DNA of 64,000 bases from positions 2,295,386 through 2,359,385 of the forward strand of contig NW_006921533.1 in the NCBI RefSeq assembly GCF_000340215.1, given 5' to 3'. Both the position numbers and the translations under genes were made by a program. The stretch comes from Pseudocercospora fijiensis CIRAD86. Its lineage: Eukaryota > Ascomycota > Dothideomycetes > Mycosphaerellales > Mycosphaerellaceae. This document shows, in pieces, positions 1 through 8,799 of the stretch. Under the pieces are notes generated by a model, which ran no database searches, was not told the DNA's origin, and saw only the letters and a list, made by a program, of their open reading frames with translations. Each line of letters begins with the position of its first letter. The first letter of the stretch is position 1.

Positions 1-335
1 TACAGCTACTAATAGTATAGATAATATCGACGGCGTAGATGCGAGAGAGCGCATTAGTAGTAGTGCTTAGCGGGGACCTATATAAGCAGGCATTGTCGAT
101 AATGCTATAGCTGCTATATACTAGCTATACGTCGACGCTAAGGGCTTTGCTGACCTAGACCTAGATATGGTAGATCTAACTAGTAGTCCCTAAAGGCTCT
201 TATAATAGCAATAGGTAATAGTAGCGGTTATAGCGATTAAGGATTGAATGAATCTAGCTTTTGTATTCGTTTGTAGTGATCTAACCTGCTATATCTACTA
301 TTCAGGCCTTCCTTACTATAGCTAGCTAGGCTAGG
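1..335. other. AT-rich RIP-type DNA without a recognisable gene
   Basis: No reading frame here gives a protein I recognise. The sequence is dense in TAG and CTA and poor in CpA and TpG. It runs directly into the 35-bp tandem array. Confidence 0.5.
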
Positions 336-685
336 CTAGGCTAGGCGTACAATAATAGCTTAATAGCCGGCTAGGCTAGGCGTACGATAATAGCTTAATA
401 GCCGGCTAGGCTAGGCGTACGATAATAGCTTAATAGCCGGCTAGGCTAGGCGTACGATAATGGCTTAATAGCTAGCTAGGCTAGGCGTACGATAATAGCT
501 TAATAGCCGGCTAGGCTAGGCGTACGATAATAGCTTAATAGCTAGCTAGGCTAGGCGTACGATAATGGCTTAATAGCTAGCTAGGCTAGGCGTACGATAA
601 TGGCTTAATAGCTAGCTAGGCTAGGCGTACGATAATAGCTTAATAGCTAGCCAGGCTAGGCGTACGATAATGGCTTAATAACTAG
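336..685. repeat. 35-bp tandem repeat, 10 copies
   Basis: Ten head-to-tail 35-bp units start at 336, 371, 406, 441, 476, 511, 546, 581, 616 and 651. Each has two CTAGG blocks, then CGTACGATAATAGCTTAATA, then GCCGG or its variant GCTAG. Copies differ mostly by transitions (tagct/tggct, gccgg/gctag). Extra CTAGG hexamers precede the array at 322-335. Spacing is constant with no unique spacers, so this is a minisatellite and not a CRISPR array. Confidence 0.95.
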
Positions 686-2414
686 CGTTACTAACTAGCG
701 GCAGTCGGAGTCTTAGTTAGAGTAGAGGTCCCTACTATTGGCTTCGCTTTAGACTTAGTTCCTATATGAATTTAGAGCGCCTAATACTAAAGAAGGCAGA
801 GCGCCTAATGCTAAAGAAGGCCTCCGGTAATTTCGAGAACTGCTAGCAATTCTAGCCTTAGGCATTCAACTAGCAGCAGTCGGCGGCTATTGCGTTAAAA
901 GTGCGATAATGTATAGCCGTTATTATTGCCTTGCTATTATAGCGTAAATGGCGCAATCCTATTAGTAGAGGCAAACCTTACCTACGAGGCGTATATAGAC
1001 ATCCGCTTTCTAACCTTAACTTCTTCTTCTTCTATATACATACTAATATACTAACACCCCTAGCAACATACTAGCTGTCGGCTCTTAATAGTAATAGTGT
1101 CGATACCTCTTTGTCGTATATAGGTAGCTCTATAGCGATTAATACTATCTCCTAACTAGTCCTACGGCTTGCTACTAATAGAACCGCTTAAGTTAGTTAA
1201 GGTTCCTCGGTAGGTAGTTTGTTTAGTCCTTTTAGTCTCCGATAGGCTTTGTCGACGTAAGACGTTGCGAAGGCGACTCTCCTAGCGAGTAGGTTGTTTT
1301 CTATAGCTTTAGCGGGCGTCGACTACGTATTTAACCGAAAGAGTATAGTTTTTGTTAGAATATCGCAGTCTTAGTGCAAACTGTAGAGGTCTTAGATAGA
1401 TTAGCGGAGGTAAAAACTCTTTAGTAAGGTACACCTATAATGCGGCTAACGGTCTAACTCGGTAAAAACTCTTTAGTAAGGTATACCTTAAGTAGCGGCT
1501 CGATAGCGACTCTCCTACTAAGTAGGTTAATAGGTTCGTAGCATTGCTATAGGCCTAACTCGGTAAAAACTCTTTAGTAAGGTATACCTTAAGTAGCGGC
1601 TATAGGCTTCCTACGTTCGGATTCTTTACAGGATAACATACGCGCATCTAGTTAAGTTAGCGTAACGCCTTCGTTAGGACTGTTAGTTATAATAACCTTG
1701 TTGCGTAAGGGCCTCTAGTATACTCAAGCCCGAAGGCGCTTAGTTTACTACTATACGACTATAGCACTGCTATACGACTGTAGCCCTTTGCGCATTAAGA
1801 CTACTATTCGACTATAGTACGCACCGAACCGAACCGATCGAAAGCGTATTAAGACTATTATCCGACTGCAGTGCGCCTCCTCTTCTAGCAAGCGCATTAA
1901 TATTGCTATACGACTGTAACGCGCTCGACAACCCTTTTCTACGGTGTCTCTAATACTAAGGGCGCGGTTACACTCTATTATTGTCTAGGTACTAATAAGT
2001 GTCGCTTTAGCGAATAAGCTATTGTTGTTTCGCTTAATAAGTCCCGTCCTATATACCTTGTCTTTAGCTATGCGTGCTGTAGTTAGTAATAGAATGCGTT
2101 GATTATTGCGTATTACGCGTAGTATATAGGCTATATGTAATGCTAGTGTACTTCGGAGTATGTACTTCTATAGCCGCTTAGTACCGCTAGTTAATTAGAT
2201 CCCCGGACGCTACTATTCGTTTTCTCTACCTTGTATAGTAACTAGTTATCGGAATGATCGTTCTAGGGAGAGTCTAAGCAATAGAGGGCGTTAACGTAAG
2301 AGGGCTATCGTAGCTTCTCGAAGACTGCTTACGCTCGATATATGTTATCGCCCTACGTATCTATCCTTGCCGTATATATTGTAGTGCTAATAGCTACGGT
2401 GCAATAAGTATAGT
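686..2414. other. Gene-less stretch with short dispersed direct repeats
   Basis: I see no gene. Short direct repeats occur: a 22-bp unit (gagcgcctaat..aagaaggc) twice at about 776-823; a 23-bp unit starting ggtaaaaactctttag at 1409, 1461 and 1562; and blocks of the type gcgcattaagactatt..cgactg between about 1740 and 1920. Their transitions fit RIP. They may be remnants of older repeats. Confidence 0.5.
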
Positions 2415-2574
2415 GCTAGTCTCGCTAGTCTCGCTAGTCTCGCTAGTCTCGCTAGTCTCGCTAGTCTCGCTAGTAACTTCTCGCTAGTAACTTCTCGCTA
2501 GTAACTTCTCGCTAGTGTTAGTAACTTCTCGCTAGTAACTTCTCGCTAGTATTAGTAACTTCTCGGGTTTCGGA
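2415..2574. repeat. 9-bp / 14-bp compound minisatellite
   Basis: Six copies of gctagtctc run from 2415 to 2468. They grade into copies of the related 14-bp unit gctagtaacttctc up to about 2574, some with an inserted gtta or atta. The longer unit looks like the 9-mer with a 5-bp expansion. Confidence 0.9.
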
Positions 2575-3049
2575 GGCGGTTCTTAGTACCTAAGGCGGCC
2601 GTCGTTATCGTATTAGACACTTTTGTTAGCGCTATTTGCTAGAAATGCGCGCAATCGGCGTATCTCGCTATATTAGTAATATGCTATTATAAAAGTCGTA
2701 AAAGTCGTAAAGTCGGTGTTATAAATACGCGGAAGGAAGCAGCTATAACGTTTAATCCTACTAATTAAGCGCTCTGCTATACTAAATCCGGGGTCTTAGC
2801 GGGACTCGGTATCCTTATCGCTTCCTCGAATTCACGCTTCTCGCCTAGCTCTTATATACTATCGACACCTACGACTATCTATAAACCCTCGTCGCAAAGA
2901 ATACGATAGATAGCCTACTTAGCGAGCTTATAAGGACACGATAGAAGAGCCTACTTAGCGAGCTTATAAGGACATAATAGAAGGGTAGTAAGGAAGGACC
3001 TTATTAAATGCTATCTCTAGCGCTATCTCTAGTACTAATTCTAGCGCTA
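2575..3049. other. Non-coding stretch with a duplicated 36-bp block
   Basis: No gene recognised. The block containing cctacttagcgagctta then taaggacac is present at about 2907-2942 and 2949-2985, and a third partial copy lies near 3472-3505. The third copy links this stretch to the repeat field that follows. Confidence 0.5.
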
Positions 3050-3660
3050 GCTCTCGTAGAAGTAGCTAAACTAGGCACTATACGCTAGCACTCGCAGAAG
3101 CAACTCAACTAGTACTCGTAGAAGCAACTTAACTAGCTCTCGTAGAAGCAACTCAACTAGGTATTATACGCTAGCTCTCGCAGAAGCAACTTAACTAGCT
3201 CTCGTAGAAGCAACTTAACTAGGCACTATACGCTAGCTCTCGTAGAAGCAACTCAACTAGGCATTATACGCTAGCTCTCGTAGGAGTAGCTTAACTAGGC
3301 ATCCTACATTATACGCCGGCTCTCGTAGGAGTAGCTTAACTAGGCCTGCTCTTATAGAAGCAACTTAACTAGGCCTACTCTTATAGAAGCAACTTAACTA
3401 GGCCTATACTCGTAGAAGCAACGCGATCGAGCGTAGTATTACGGCTTACTTTTCCGGGGATAGGACAAGGACTTAGCGAGCTTATAAGGACATAATAGAA
3501 GCCTTATTAAATGCTAATTCTAGTGCCAATTTACCGCCAATTCTAGTGCCAATTCTAGTACTAATTCTAGTGCTAATTCTAGCGCTATTTTACCGCTAAT
3601 TCTAGCGCTAGCTCTCGTAGAAGCAGCTTAACTAGGCATGCTCTCGCAGAATATTATATA
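3050..3660. repeat. Degenerate tandem repeat field (GCTCTCGTAGAAGCAACT family)
   Basis: Many copies of gctctcgtagaagcaact followed by caactaggcattatacgcta or shortened forms occupy about 3055-3425, with further copies at 3600-3660. Unit length varies between about 20 and 40 bp. A second short motif, (c/t)aattctagtgc, repeats at about 3520-3605. Copies differ mainly by C/T and G/A changes, as expected of a RIP-exposed satellite. Confidence 0.8.
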
Positions 3661-4017
3661 CTAAACATTAGCAAGTCTTCTACATCGTTACCTTCCTACT
3701 AGCTAGCCTTACGCCTACGCTCTCTCTCTCGAGCCGATAGTGTACGGCTACGGCCTAACCGACGGCTTAATCTACTATTACTATCCCCTACTTAGCTGCC
3801 TCCTACTGCTTAGCTAACTCCTACTGCCTAGCGACGCGCAGTTTCCTCGTAATCTAGATCCTATATACCTCTAGTGTTCCTTACTACTATCCTCTTACGA
3901 GCCTCGATAGTAGAGCGGGCAGAGTTCTATATATTCTTCTATAGCTGCTTACGGCGCTATTGTTAGTTAGTAGGCCGATTGGCGACAGGTTAGCTTGTCC
4001 GAGTTATAGCGGCAGCA

Positions 4018-4060
4018 GTAGTAGTAGTAGTAGTAGCTTCTTCGGCCTTCTTCTTCTTCT
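4018..4060. repeat. TAG and TTC trinucleotide microsatellites
   Basis: A run of tag triplets is followed by ttc-rich triplets. On the minus strand they read as Thr and Lys/Glu codons inside the helicase tail, so this is probably a coding microsatellite in the original gene. Confidence 0.8.
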
Positions 4061-4224
4061 CGGCATCTCTGTTTCTAACGAATATATTATACTTAGCAAA
4101 CACGCTAAAGATAATGCGATTCAGCTCTAGTAGGAGGTCTTCTTCTATCTAGATCTCTCGAAGGTTATTAGCCTCCGCTTAATACTAGGTATAGAACTCT
4201 ATAGCCCGCTCCTAGATGTCCGCC

Positions 4225-4232
4225 TCTTTAAT
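4225..4232. repeat. Left 8-bp target-site duplication of the hAT element
   Basis: TCTTTAAT here is identical to 14167-14174. An 8-bp duplication is the hallmark of the hAT superfamily. The sequence lies within the helicase reading frame on both sides. Confidence 0.92.
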
Positions 4233-4252
4233 TAGACCCCGTAGTAGTTCGG
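4233..4252 (+). repeat. Left terminal inverted repeat of hAT
   Basis: It starts TAGACCCCG, probably CAGACCCCG before a CpA to TpA change, and many hAT TIRs begin CAG. It pairs with 14147-14166. G/T-rich sequence (ggtttggtttgg) follows on the inside, as it does in inverted form at the right end. Confidence 0.9.
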
Positions 4253-4404
4253 GTTGGTTTGGTTTGGTTTGCTAAGCCGAAACTCTAGTTTAGTTTGGGT
4301 TGGTTTGCTAAGCAACTATATAAGTAGCTAGTTCGAACTATATAATTTATCGGTTTTTAAGAAGTGTACGAATGTATACGTAGCTTCAAGCAAGCCCTTT
4401 ATAA

Positions 4405-4440
4405 GACTTAGTAGTGTAGCCGGCAGCGTAGCCGGCATTT
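4405..4440. repeat. GCCGGC motif pair near the left hAT end
   Basis: Two gtagccggcA-type motifs in plus orientation, followed by ttagtccttagtactta. It resembles the block at about 5250-5330, where tccttagtactaac follows the motifs. No splice assignment is possible here. Confidence 0.6.
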
Positions 4441-4662
4441 TTAGTCCTTAGTACTTATAGAATTTTCGAATCCTACTTAGGCTACGTAGTTGTATAAAGG
4501 TACTTATATAACCTTAAATCTATAGACAATTAGCTAAGGGCACTAACCAATCAAAAGCATATACACATATATAAGGCATTATAGTTTAGTTCGGAAACTG
4601 CACTCCTTAGGTATGAATTTTATCCTTTCGTTTACGGTTCAATTCCCTAACTGCTTAGCAGA

Positions 4663-5190
4663 ATGTCTTTATCTAGATCTAGGTAGAACTTATCGATTTC
4701 CCTAGAAGTCCTCCTCCTTAAGAAGTTTATACACTTTCCTACCGAACTATTCGACAACATTAAGTACTAGGATAGCTCCTCCCTCGGTATCGGTATAGTA
4801 TATAAAAGAGCTATAAGGCAGCTCTATAGAACGTTCTACTAGTTACTCGCTATACTAAGGCCGAATGCTAGTTCGTTCCTTAGAACTCTTAGTTATTTAG
4901 GAGATATAAAGGGTAGGGCAGGTAGTAACTTCGTGTTATATAAGGAGGTAGAGGCTGCTATAGAAGAGGCCTTCAACCTATAGAAGATAGTAAAAGATAT
5001 AGAGGTAGCTATAGGTCTAGGTACCTAGTTGAATTTCTAGTAGGTAGAGTATAAGGATATTTAGAGGGAGTATTAGGTAGAGTTGCGAAGGCAGGTATAT
5101 AATATGCTCTAGAAAACAGGGATAGTGCCTATAACTATAACTATTAGGCTCTTCAACCTTCCTTATTTTTCCCTGTTTTCTTTTTATAAA
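4663..5190 (+). pseudogene. Unidentified RIP-degraded cargo gene
   Basis: A retained ATG at 4663 opens a frame of about 175 codons. Its only stops are TAG, at plausible Gln/Trp positions, with no TAA or TGA. The peptide contains KKFIHFPTELFDNIK near residue 20, LSYLGDIKGRAGSNFVLY near residue 85, and an acidic/basic alternating segment after it. I do not recognise the family. It is the only plus-strand gene I can support in the hAT. The long single frame interrupted only by TAG argues that it was coding before RIP. Confidence 0.5.
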
Positions 5191-5527
5191 AATCTAAACT
5201 AATACAAATCAACCGGAATGTCTATCTTCTTTTAGTTCTTTAAAAAACCTAGTAGCGTAGCTAGTAGCGTAGCCGGCAGCGTAGCCGGCAGCGTAGCCGG
5301 CCTTTTTACTCCTTAGTACTAACGGGATTTTGGGAGACTTCTATTCCGTACGGCTAATAAAGTATACTATACTATATATATATACTTAGAGAGTATTTAG
5401 AGCGCGGTATACAGCGCCGTATAATAGCGGCTTATTTCGCATATAGAAAAGCTTGTAAACGACACTACGAACATCCTTCCTACTAGTATATCTATCCTAT
5501 CTAGCACTATCTCGAATGTAGATATTC
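5191..5527. other. Intergenic hAT DNA with GCCGGC repeats
   Basis: At about 5250-5312 four gtagc/gtagccggc units are followed by tttttactccttagtactaac. The last part resembles a fungal branch point, but the exon partners are unclear. No separate gene is seen. Confidence 0.5.
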
Positions 5528-6199
5528 TAGCCTTTTAGGATCTGATCGAGTGCTTTGAAATCCTTGTCTATAATCGTTATACGCTTCGCGTAGATAGCTA
5601 TAAGGTTGACCGCTAAAATAGTATTAGTATAGTCCGAAAAGAGGTAGAAGAGAAATATATATTCGAAGATACGAACTAAGTAGGCTTCTATAGCCTCTTA
5701 AAGGGCGCCTATCGCGGAGGCTTAGAAGCGAAGGTCTATTCTATAATCCTAGGCAATTTCGCGAATAAGTCGTTAGAAAGGAGTTTTGCGGATTAGGAGC
5801 TTAGAACTCTTCTAATACTGCCGAATCTTACGGAGGGCTACGGCTAAAGAAGGATTAGTAAAAAGACAGTAAGAATGCCGGCTACGCTACCGGCTACGCT
5901 GCCGGCTACGCTGCTAGCTATAAATAGGACTTACTTCCTAGGCGCTATCGACGCTTCGTACGATTGCTACTAGCAGCAGAAGCGCTAGTTGTCGTCTTAC
6001 GTAGAGCCTTGCCCGCCGTTGTCTTACGCGGAGCCTTGCTCGCGACGCCCTTTCTAGTACCGGAGCTAGCGGTAGCAGCAGTAGCTATCTTGCGTTAATA
6101 TACTATACTCGTTCCTTTATTTCCGATCTTATTACGACCCGTAGAAGCAGTAGGTCCCTTCTTACGAGGCGTCGTAACTTAGTTAAGTAGATTCGCTAT
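5528..6199 (-). pseudogene. Histone H3-like variant (copy 1), RIP-inactivated, with one intron
   Basis: The product would be a nucleosomal H3 variant. Exon 1 (6199-5935) starts at ATA, in place of ATG by TpG to TpA, and encodes a long basic tail with H3-tail-like pieces (SKAPRKTTAGKALRKTT). Exon 2 (5843 down to about 5528) encodes the histone fold: KIRQY, KSSKLLIRKTPF, RLIREIA, ASAIGAL, EAIEAYLV and IYAKRITI. Removing the 5844-5934 intron recreates the conserved GTVALRKIRQY with correct phase. Stops sit at expected Gln codons (for example after TPF and before DYRIDLRF). Unlike canonical H3, the tail is long and the loop before YAKRITI carries extra hydrophobic residues, so a divergent or CENP-A-like variant is possible. 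It lies inside the hAT element. Confidence 0.88.
5844..5934 (-). other. Spliceosomal intron made of GCCGGC repeats in H3-like copy 1
   Basis: On the minus strand it begins GTAAGTCC, carries three tagccgg(c/t) units, and ends TTTTTACTAATCCTTCTTTAG, so it has a donor, a branch point and an acceptor (91 nt). Splicing joins GGA-A and CC-GTA to give Gly-Thr-Val, restoring the H3 motif. Confidence 0.85.
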
Positions 6200-6726
6200 T
6201 GTAAAAGTCGTCGAATTAAGGAAAAAAGTGCGTTACGAAGGTATACGAAGGCGCGCGCGGAGCGAGGGTGTTACGGAGGTAGTAGATATAGAGCGTAGAG
6301 GTATAGGTATCGATACGAAGGTTAAATATAGCGAGAGAGGTAGTATCGCGGTATCGCTAGGTAATAGAGTGAGCTTCGCGCAAGCCTATATTATAGTAAC
6401 GTTAGAGTAAGGAAAGAAGGTAGGTACGGCTAAAAAAGGCAGGTACGGCAGACTTTGAAATATAGCCGGCATATATAGCCGGTATAGTAATAGGCGAAAG
6501 CCTCCTTTTAATAAATAGCCGGCGTAATAATAGTATCCTACTATAGTATAGATATTCTTTAGTAATGCCTTTACTAGCTATAGTAATCTTATAAGTAACC
6601 TAGGCCTATTGCTAGTAAATATAAGAAATATCAGGTAGGCTATACTAAACAAGCTAGTTATTTAGCAGAAAAAGGCCTACTACCGTCTCTATATACCGGC
6701 TACGGGTACCGACTATCGCTCTAAAT
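6200..6726. other. Non-coding hAT DNA with GCCGGC motifs
   Basis: Upstream of H3-like copy 1. GCCGGC-type motifs lie at about 6470-6525 and 6698-6712 (accggctacgg). No convincing gene is seen. The open frame at 6228-6410 (+) is low-complexity, Arg-rich and lies just upstream of the H3 start on the other strand; I treat it as chance. Confidence 0.5.
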
Positions 6727-7449
6727 TCAACTCTGCCCTATCTCGGAGGCTAAGGTACCGAGCGGAAACCCTATAGCTTATATTTACTCGGTTGTCGCGG
6801 AGCGCTTATAGGTAAGGTATTAGAAAAGAGTATAAAAAGTACGAGAAGAGTATCCTAGGATATAGGTCGTAAGTGAATAAGAGTAGTACGCCTAGTTATT
6901 TATATAGTACGTTACTCTATACGACTAAGAGCCTATATTATCTTATACTTCGCTTATAAGACCTCGACTCTACTAGTATACTATCGATCTCCTCCTCGGT
7001 CGCTAATACGCTGTCTTAATTCTTCTTCGAGTTGCCGGACTTAGTGCGCATCTATAGCTATACAATAGCGCTACGTATTATAGAGAATCAACTCCGCCGT
7101 ATCTCGAAGGCTAAGGTACCGAGCAGAAACCCGACAGCTTATATTTACTCGGTTGTCGCGGAGCGCTTATAGGTAAGGTATTAGAAAAGAGTATAAAAAG
7201 TACGAGAAGAGCATCCTAGGATATAGGTCGTAAGTAAATAAGAGTAGTACGCCTAGTTATTTATATAGTACGTTACTCTATATAACTAAGAGCCTATATT
7301 ATCTTATACTTCGCTTATAAGACCTCGACTCTACTAGTATACTATCGATCTCCTCCTCGGTCGCTAATACGCTGTCTTAATTCTTCTTCGAGTTGCCGGA
7401 CTTAGTACGCATCTATAGCTATATAATAGCGCTACGTATTATAGAGAAT
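6727..7449. repeat. 361-bp direct tandem duplication
   Basis: Copy 1 spans 6727-7087 and copy 2 spans 7088-7449. They share, among other blocks, tatttactcggttgtcgcgg, gagtagtacgcctagtta and cttcttcgagttgccggac. The few differences are mainly C/T or G/A. The period is not a multiple of 3, so the duplication would shift any single frame. Open frames with only TAG/TAA stops exist on both strands (plus: TRLSRSAYR..; minus: MRTKSGNSKKN..), and I cannot decide which was coding. Confidence 0.9.
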
Positions 7450-7839
7450 TTCTCGTTAAAGTTTCTCTCTCGTAGGCTTGCTATCTACCTCGCAGTATAG
7501 AGGATCAAAGTACTAATACTAAAGAATCTCCTTATAGTTAGGATGCTAGGGCTCCTTAGGACCTTTGTGTTTTAGGTCTAAATAGAGACGTATTATAAAC
7601 GTTCTATCGCCCTTTCGCTTACTACCCGCTAGGTCGCGATATGCGAAGAAACTAATCTGAATATAGCTCGTCTCTATAATAGCCGGGTAAATATAGAGCG
7701 CTAGGTTTCTACTTCGTACCTTAGATTTAGGGACGGCGCGGAGATAAAATTAGAAATGTAGCCGGCACCTATAGCCGGTAAAACGATGCGAAAATAGGCC
7801 TCCTCCTAGGTTAATCTAACGACTAAATACAATTTCTAA
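7450..7839. pseudogene. Degraded coding-like segment next to the duplication, unidentified
   Basis: Both strands have frames free of TGA and broken only by TAG/TAA. The minus frame includes SYIQISFFAYRDLAGSKRKG and DPLYCEVDSKPTREKL; the plus frame includes NFSLKFLSRRLAIYLAV. I recognise neither. A pair of GCCGGC motifs at 7751-7775 lies next to the 3' end of H3-like copy 2 and may mark a further intron. Strand and function are undecided. Confidence 0.3.
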
Positions 7840-8440
7840 CTAATCCGCTATAAACCGACGCCGAATTTTAGCTAGAAGCTGTATATCTTTATTTTAAAGA
7901 GTAACCCGCTTCGTATAGATAGTAAGGAGGTTTGAAAGCTTAAGCTCGGTTACGAGAAATGCCTCCGTAGCTTCCTAAAGAGCACTAATCGCCTTAGCCG
8001 TAAATCGTATACTAAACTGAAAATCTAATGTAATTTCTCGGACGAGTCGCTAGAAGGGAGTCTTAGGGATTAAAAGCTCGGTCCCTCTTTTGTTTTAGAA
8101 AAGCCGGATCTAGCGAAGGGTAATAGTACCTAGTTTAAAGCGCCGCTTCTTTATCGTCGAGTCCTGCCTTGTTCCCTTTCTTTTAATAGAAAGATAACTT
8201 TTCTTCGCGATAGTCTTTGTCCGCCTACTCTTTTTAGCCTTCTCCTATCTACCTATAGCCTTCTTATTTTTCGGTACTATTTTCCGAGGAACCCCCTTCC
8301 TTCGTATATACTACGGAGAGCCTTGCTCTTCCGATATCTCGTTCTCGCTACGGTCTCCCTATACTTAGCTTGCTTTACCCTTGCCCTTTAGCCTCTAAAG
8401 ATATTTATCTACGCGTTTAGGCGACGAGGGTATATCGGTA
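7840..8440 (-). pseudogene. Histone H3-like variant (copy 2), RIP-inactivated, intronless at GTVALR
   Basis: A second nucleosomal H3-like protein. Read from the minus strand, a long basic tail (RRKGVPRKIVPKNKK, KAKKSRRTKTIAKK) leads into KKRRFKLGTITLR and the histone fold: TELLIPKTPF, RLVREITLDF, KAISAL, EATEAFLV, YTKRVTL and KDIQLLAKIRR. Gln positions are again TAG or TAA. It is only distantly similar to copy 1, so the two are not a recent duplication. At the Gly-Thr codon pair (8125-8130), where copy 1 has its GCCGGC intron, this gene is continuous. The N terminus beyond about 8440 is unclear and may contain another intron. Confidence 0.85.
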
Positions 8441-8723
8441 GGACCTAGAAATTAATAAGCATATAATCGTAAGGAGACATTAATGCTTCTTGCCTTCTAG
8501 AACAAATAGTCTTCTATTAAACCGCCTTATTAGGTTATCGTTAGATTCGAATAAAGGATAGTAGCTTAAGGAAGGGGAGGTAGCCGGCTTAGGAAGGCCC
8601 GAAGAGCCGAATCCTTAAGGTATGTTTGTCTTTAAGAATATAGGGAAAGGGAAGAAGGAGAGGAAGAGCGAATAGAGAATTAGAAATAGTCCGTAGGTAA
8701 GCGGGGTCGGTTGCTATAGCAAC
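8441..8723. other. hAT DNA between H3-like copy 2 and the transposase
   Basis: I see nothing identifiable here. One agccggct motif lies at about 8581. Confidence 0.4.
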
Positions 8724-8795
8724 TAGTCTGTTTAGGTCCTAGGAATTCGAAACACATTTCGGATATATACCGGCTATATACGCCGGCTATATTAC
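8724..8795 (-). other. Probable GCCGGC intron near the transposase 3' end
   Basis: On the minus strand GTAATATAGCCGGC is followed by a second gccgg motif and, 40 nt further on, an acctaaacag or actag acceptor. The donor follows codons at the C-terminal end of the transposase. The acceptor choice is uncertain. Confidence 0.5.
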
Positions 8796-8799
8796 CTTA

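Larger units (their letters stand above)
3700..4232 (-). pseudogene. RecQ-like helicase, C-terminal fragment beyond the hAT insertion
   Basis: On the minus strand the frame entering from the hAT left boundary reads IKEADI, then charged sequence with NNLREI and EEDLLLELNRIIFSVFAKY, then a lysine run (AEKKKKAEEA) and a short Thr run encoded by the tag microsatellite at about 4018-4036. Stops are almost all TAG or TAA at likely Gln or Trp positions. The frame joins that of the fragment at 14167-16616 across the duplicated TCTTTAAT, which is why I assign it to the same gene. The 3' end near 3700 is uncertain because no clear stop survives and the sequence grades into repeats. Confidence 0.6.

Noticed and set aside
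336..3660. CRISPR-like arrays
   Set aside because: The repeats are contiguous without unique spacers, and the sequence is clearly eukaryotic.
1..4200. Telomere or subtelomere end
   Set aside because: No TTAGGG or similar arrays are present. The RecQ-like helicase is only suggestive of a subtelomeric location.
6228..6410. 60-codon plus-strand open frame
   Set aside because: Arg/Glu-rich low complexity, no motif, no RIP-type stops in an otherwise saturated region, directly upstream of the H3-like gene on the opposite strand. Chance opening is more likely.
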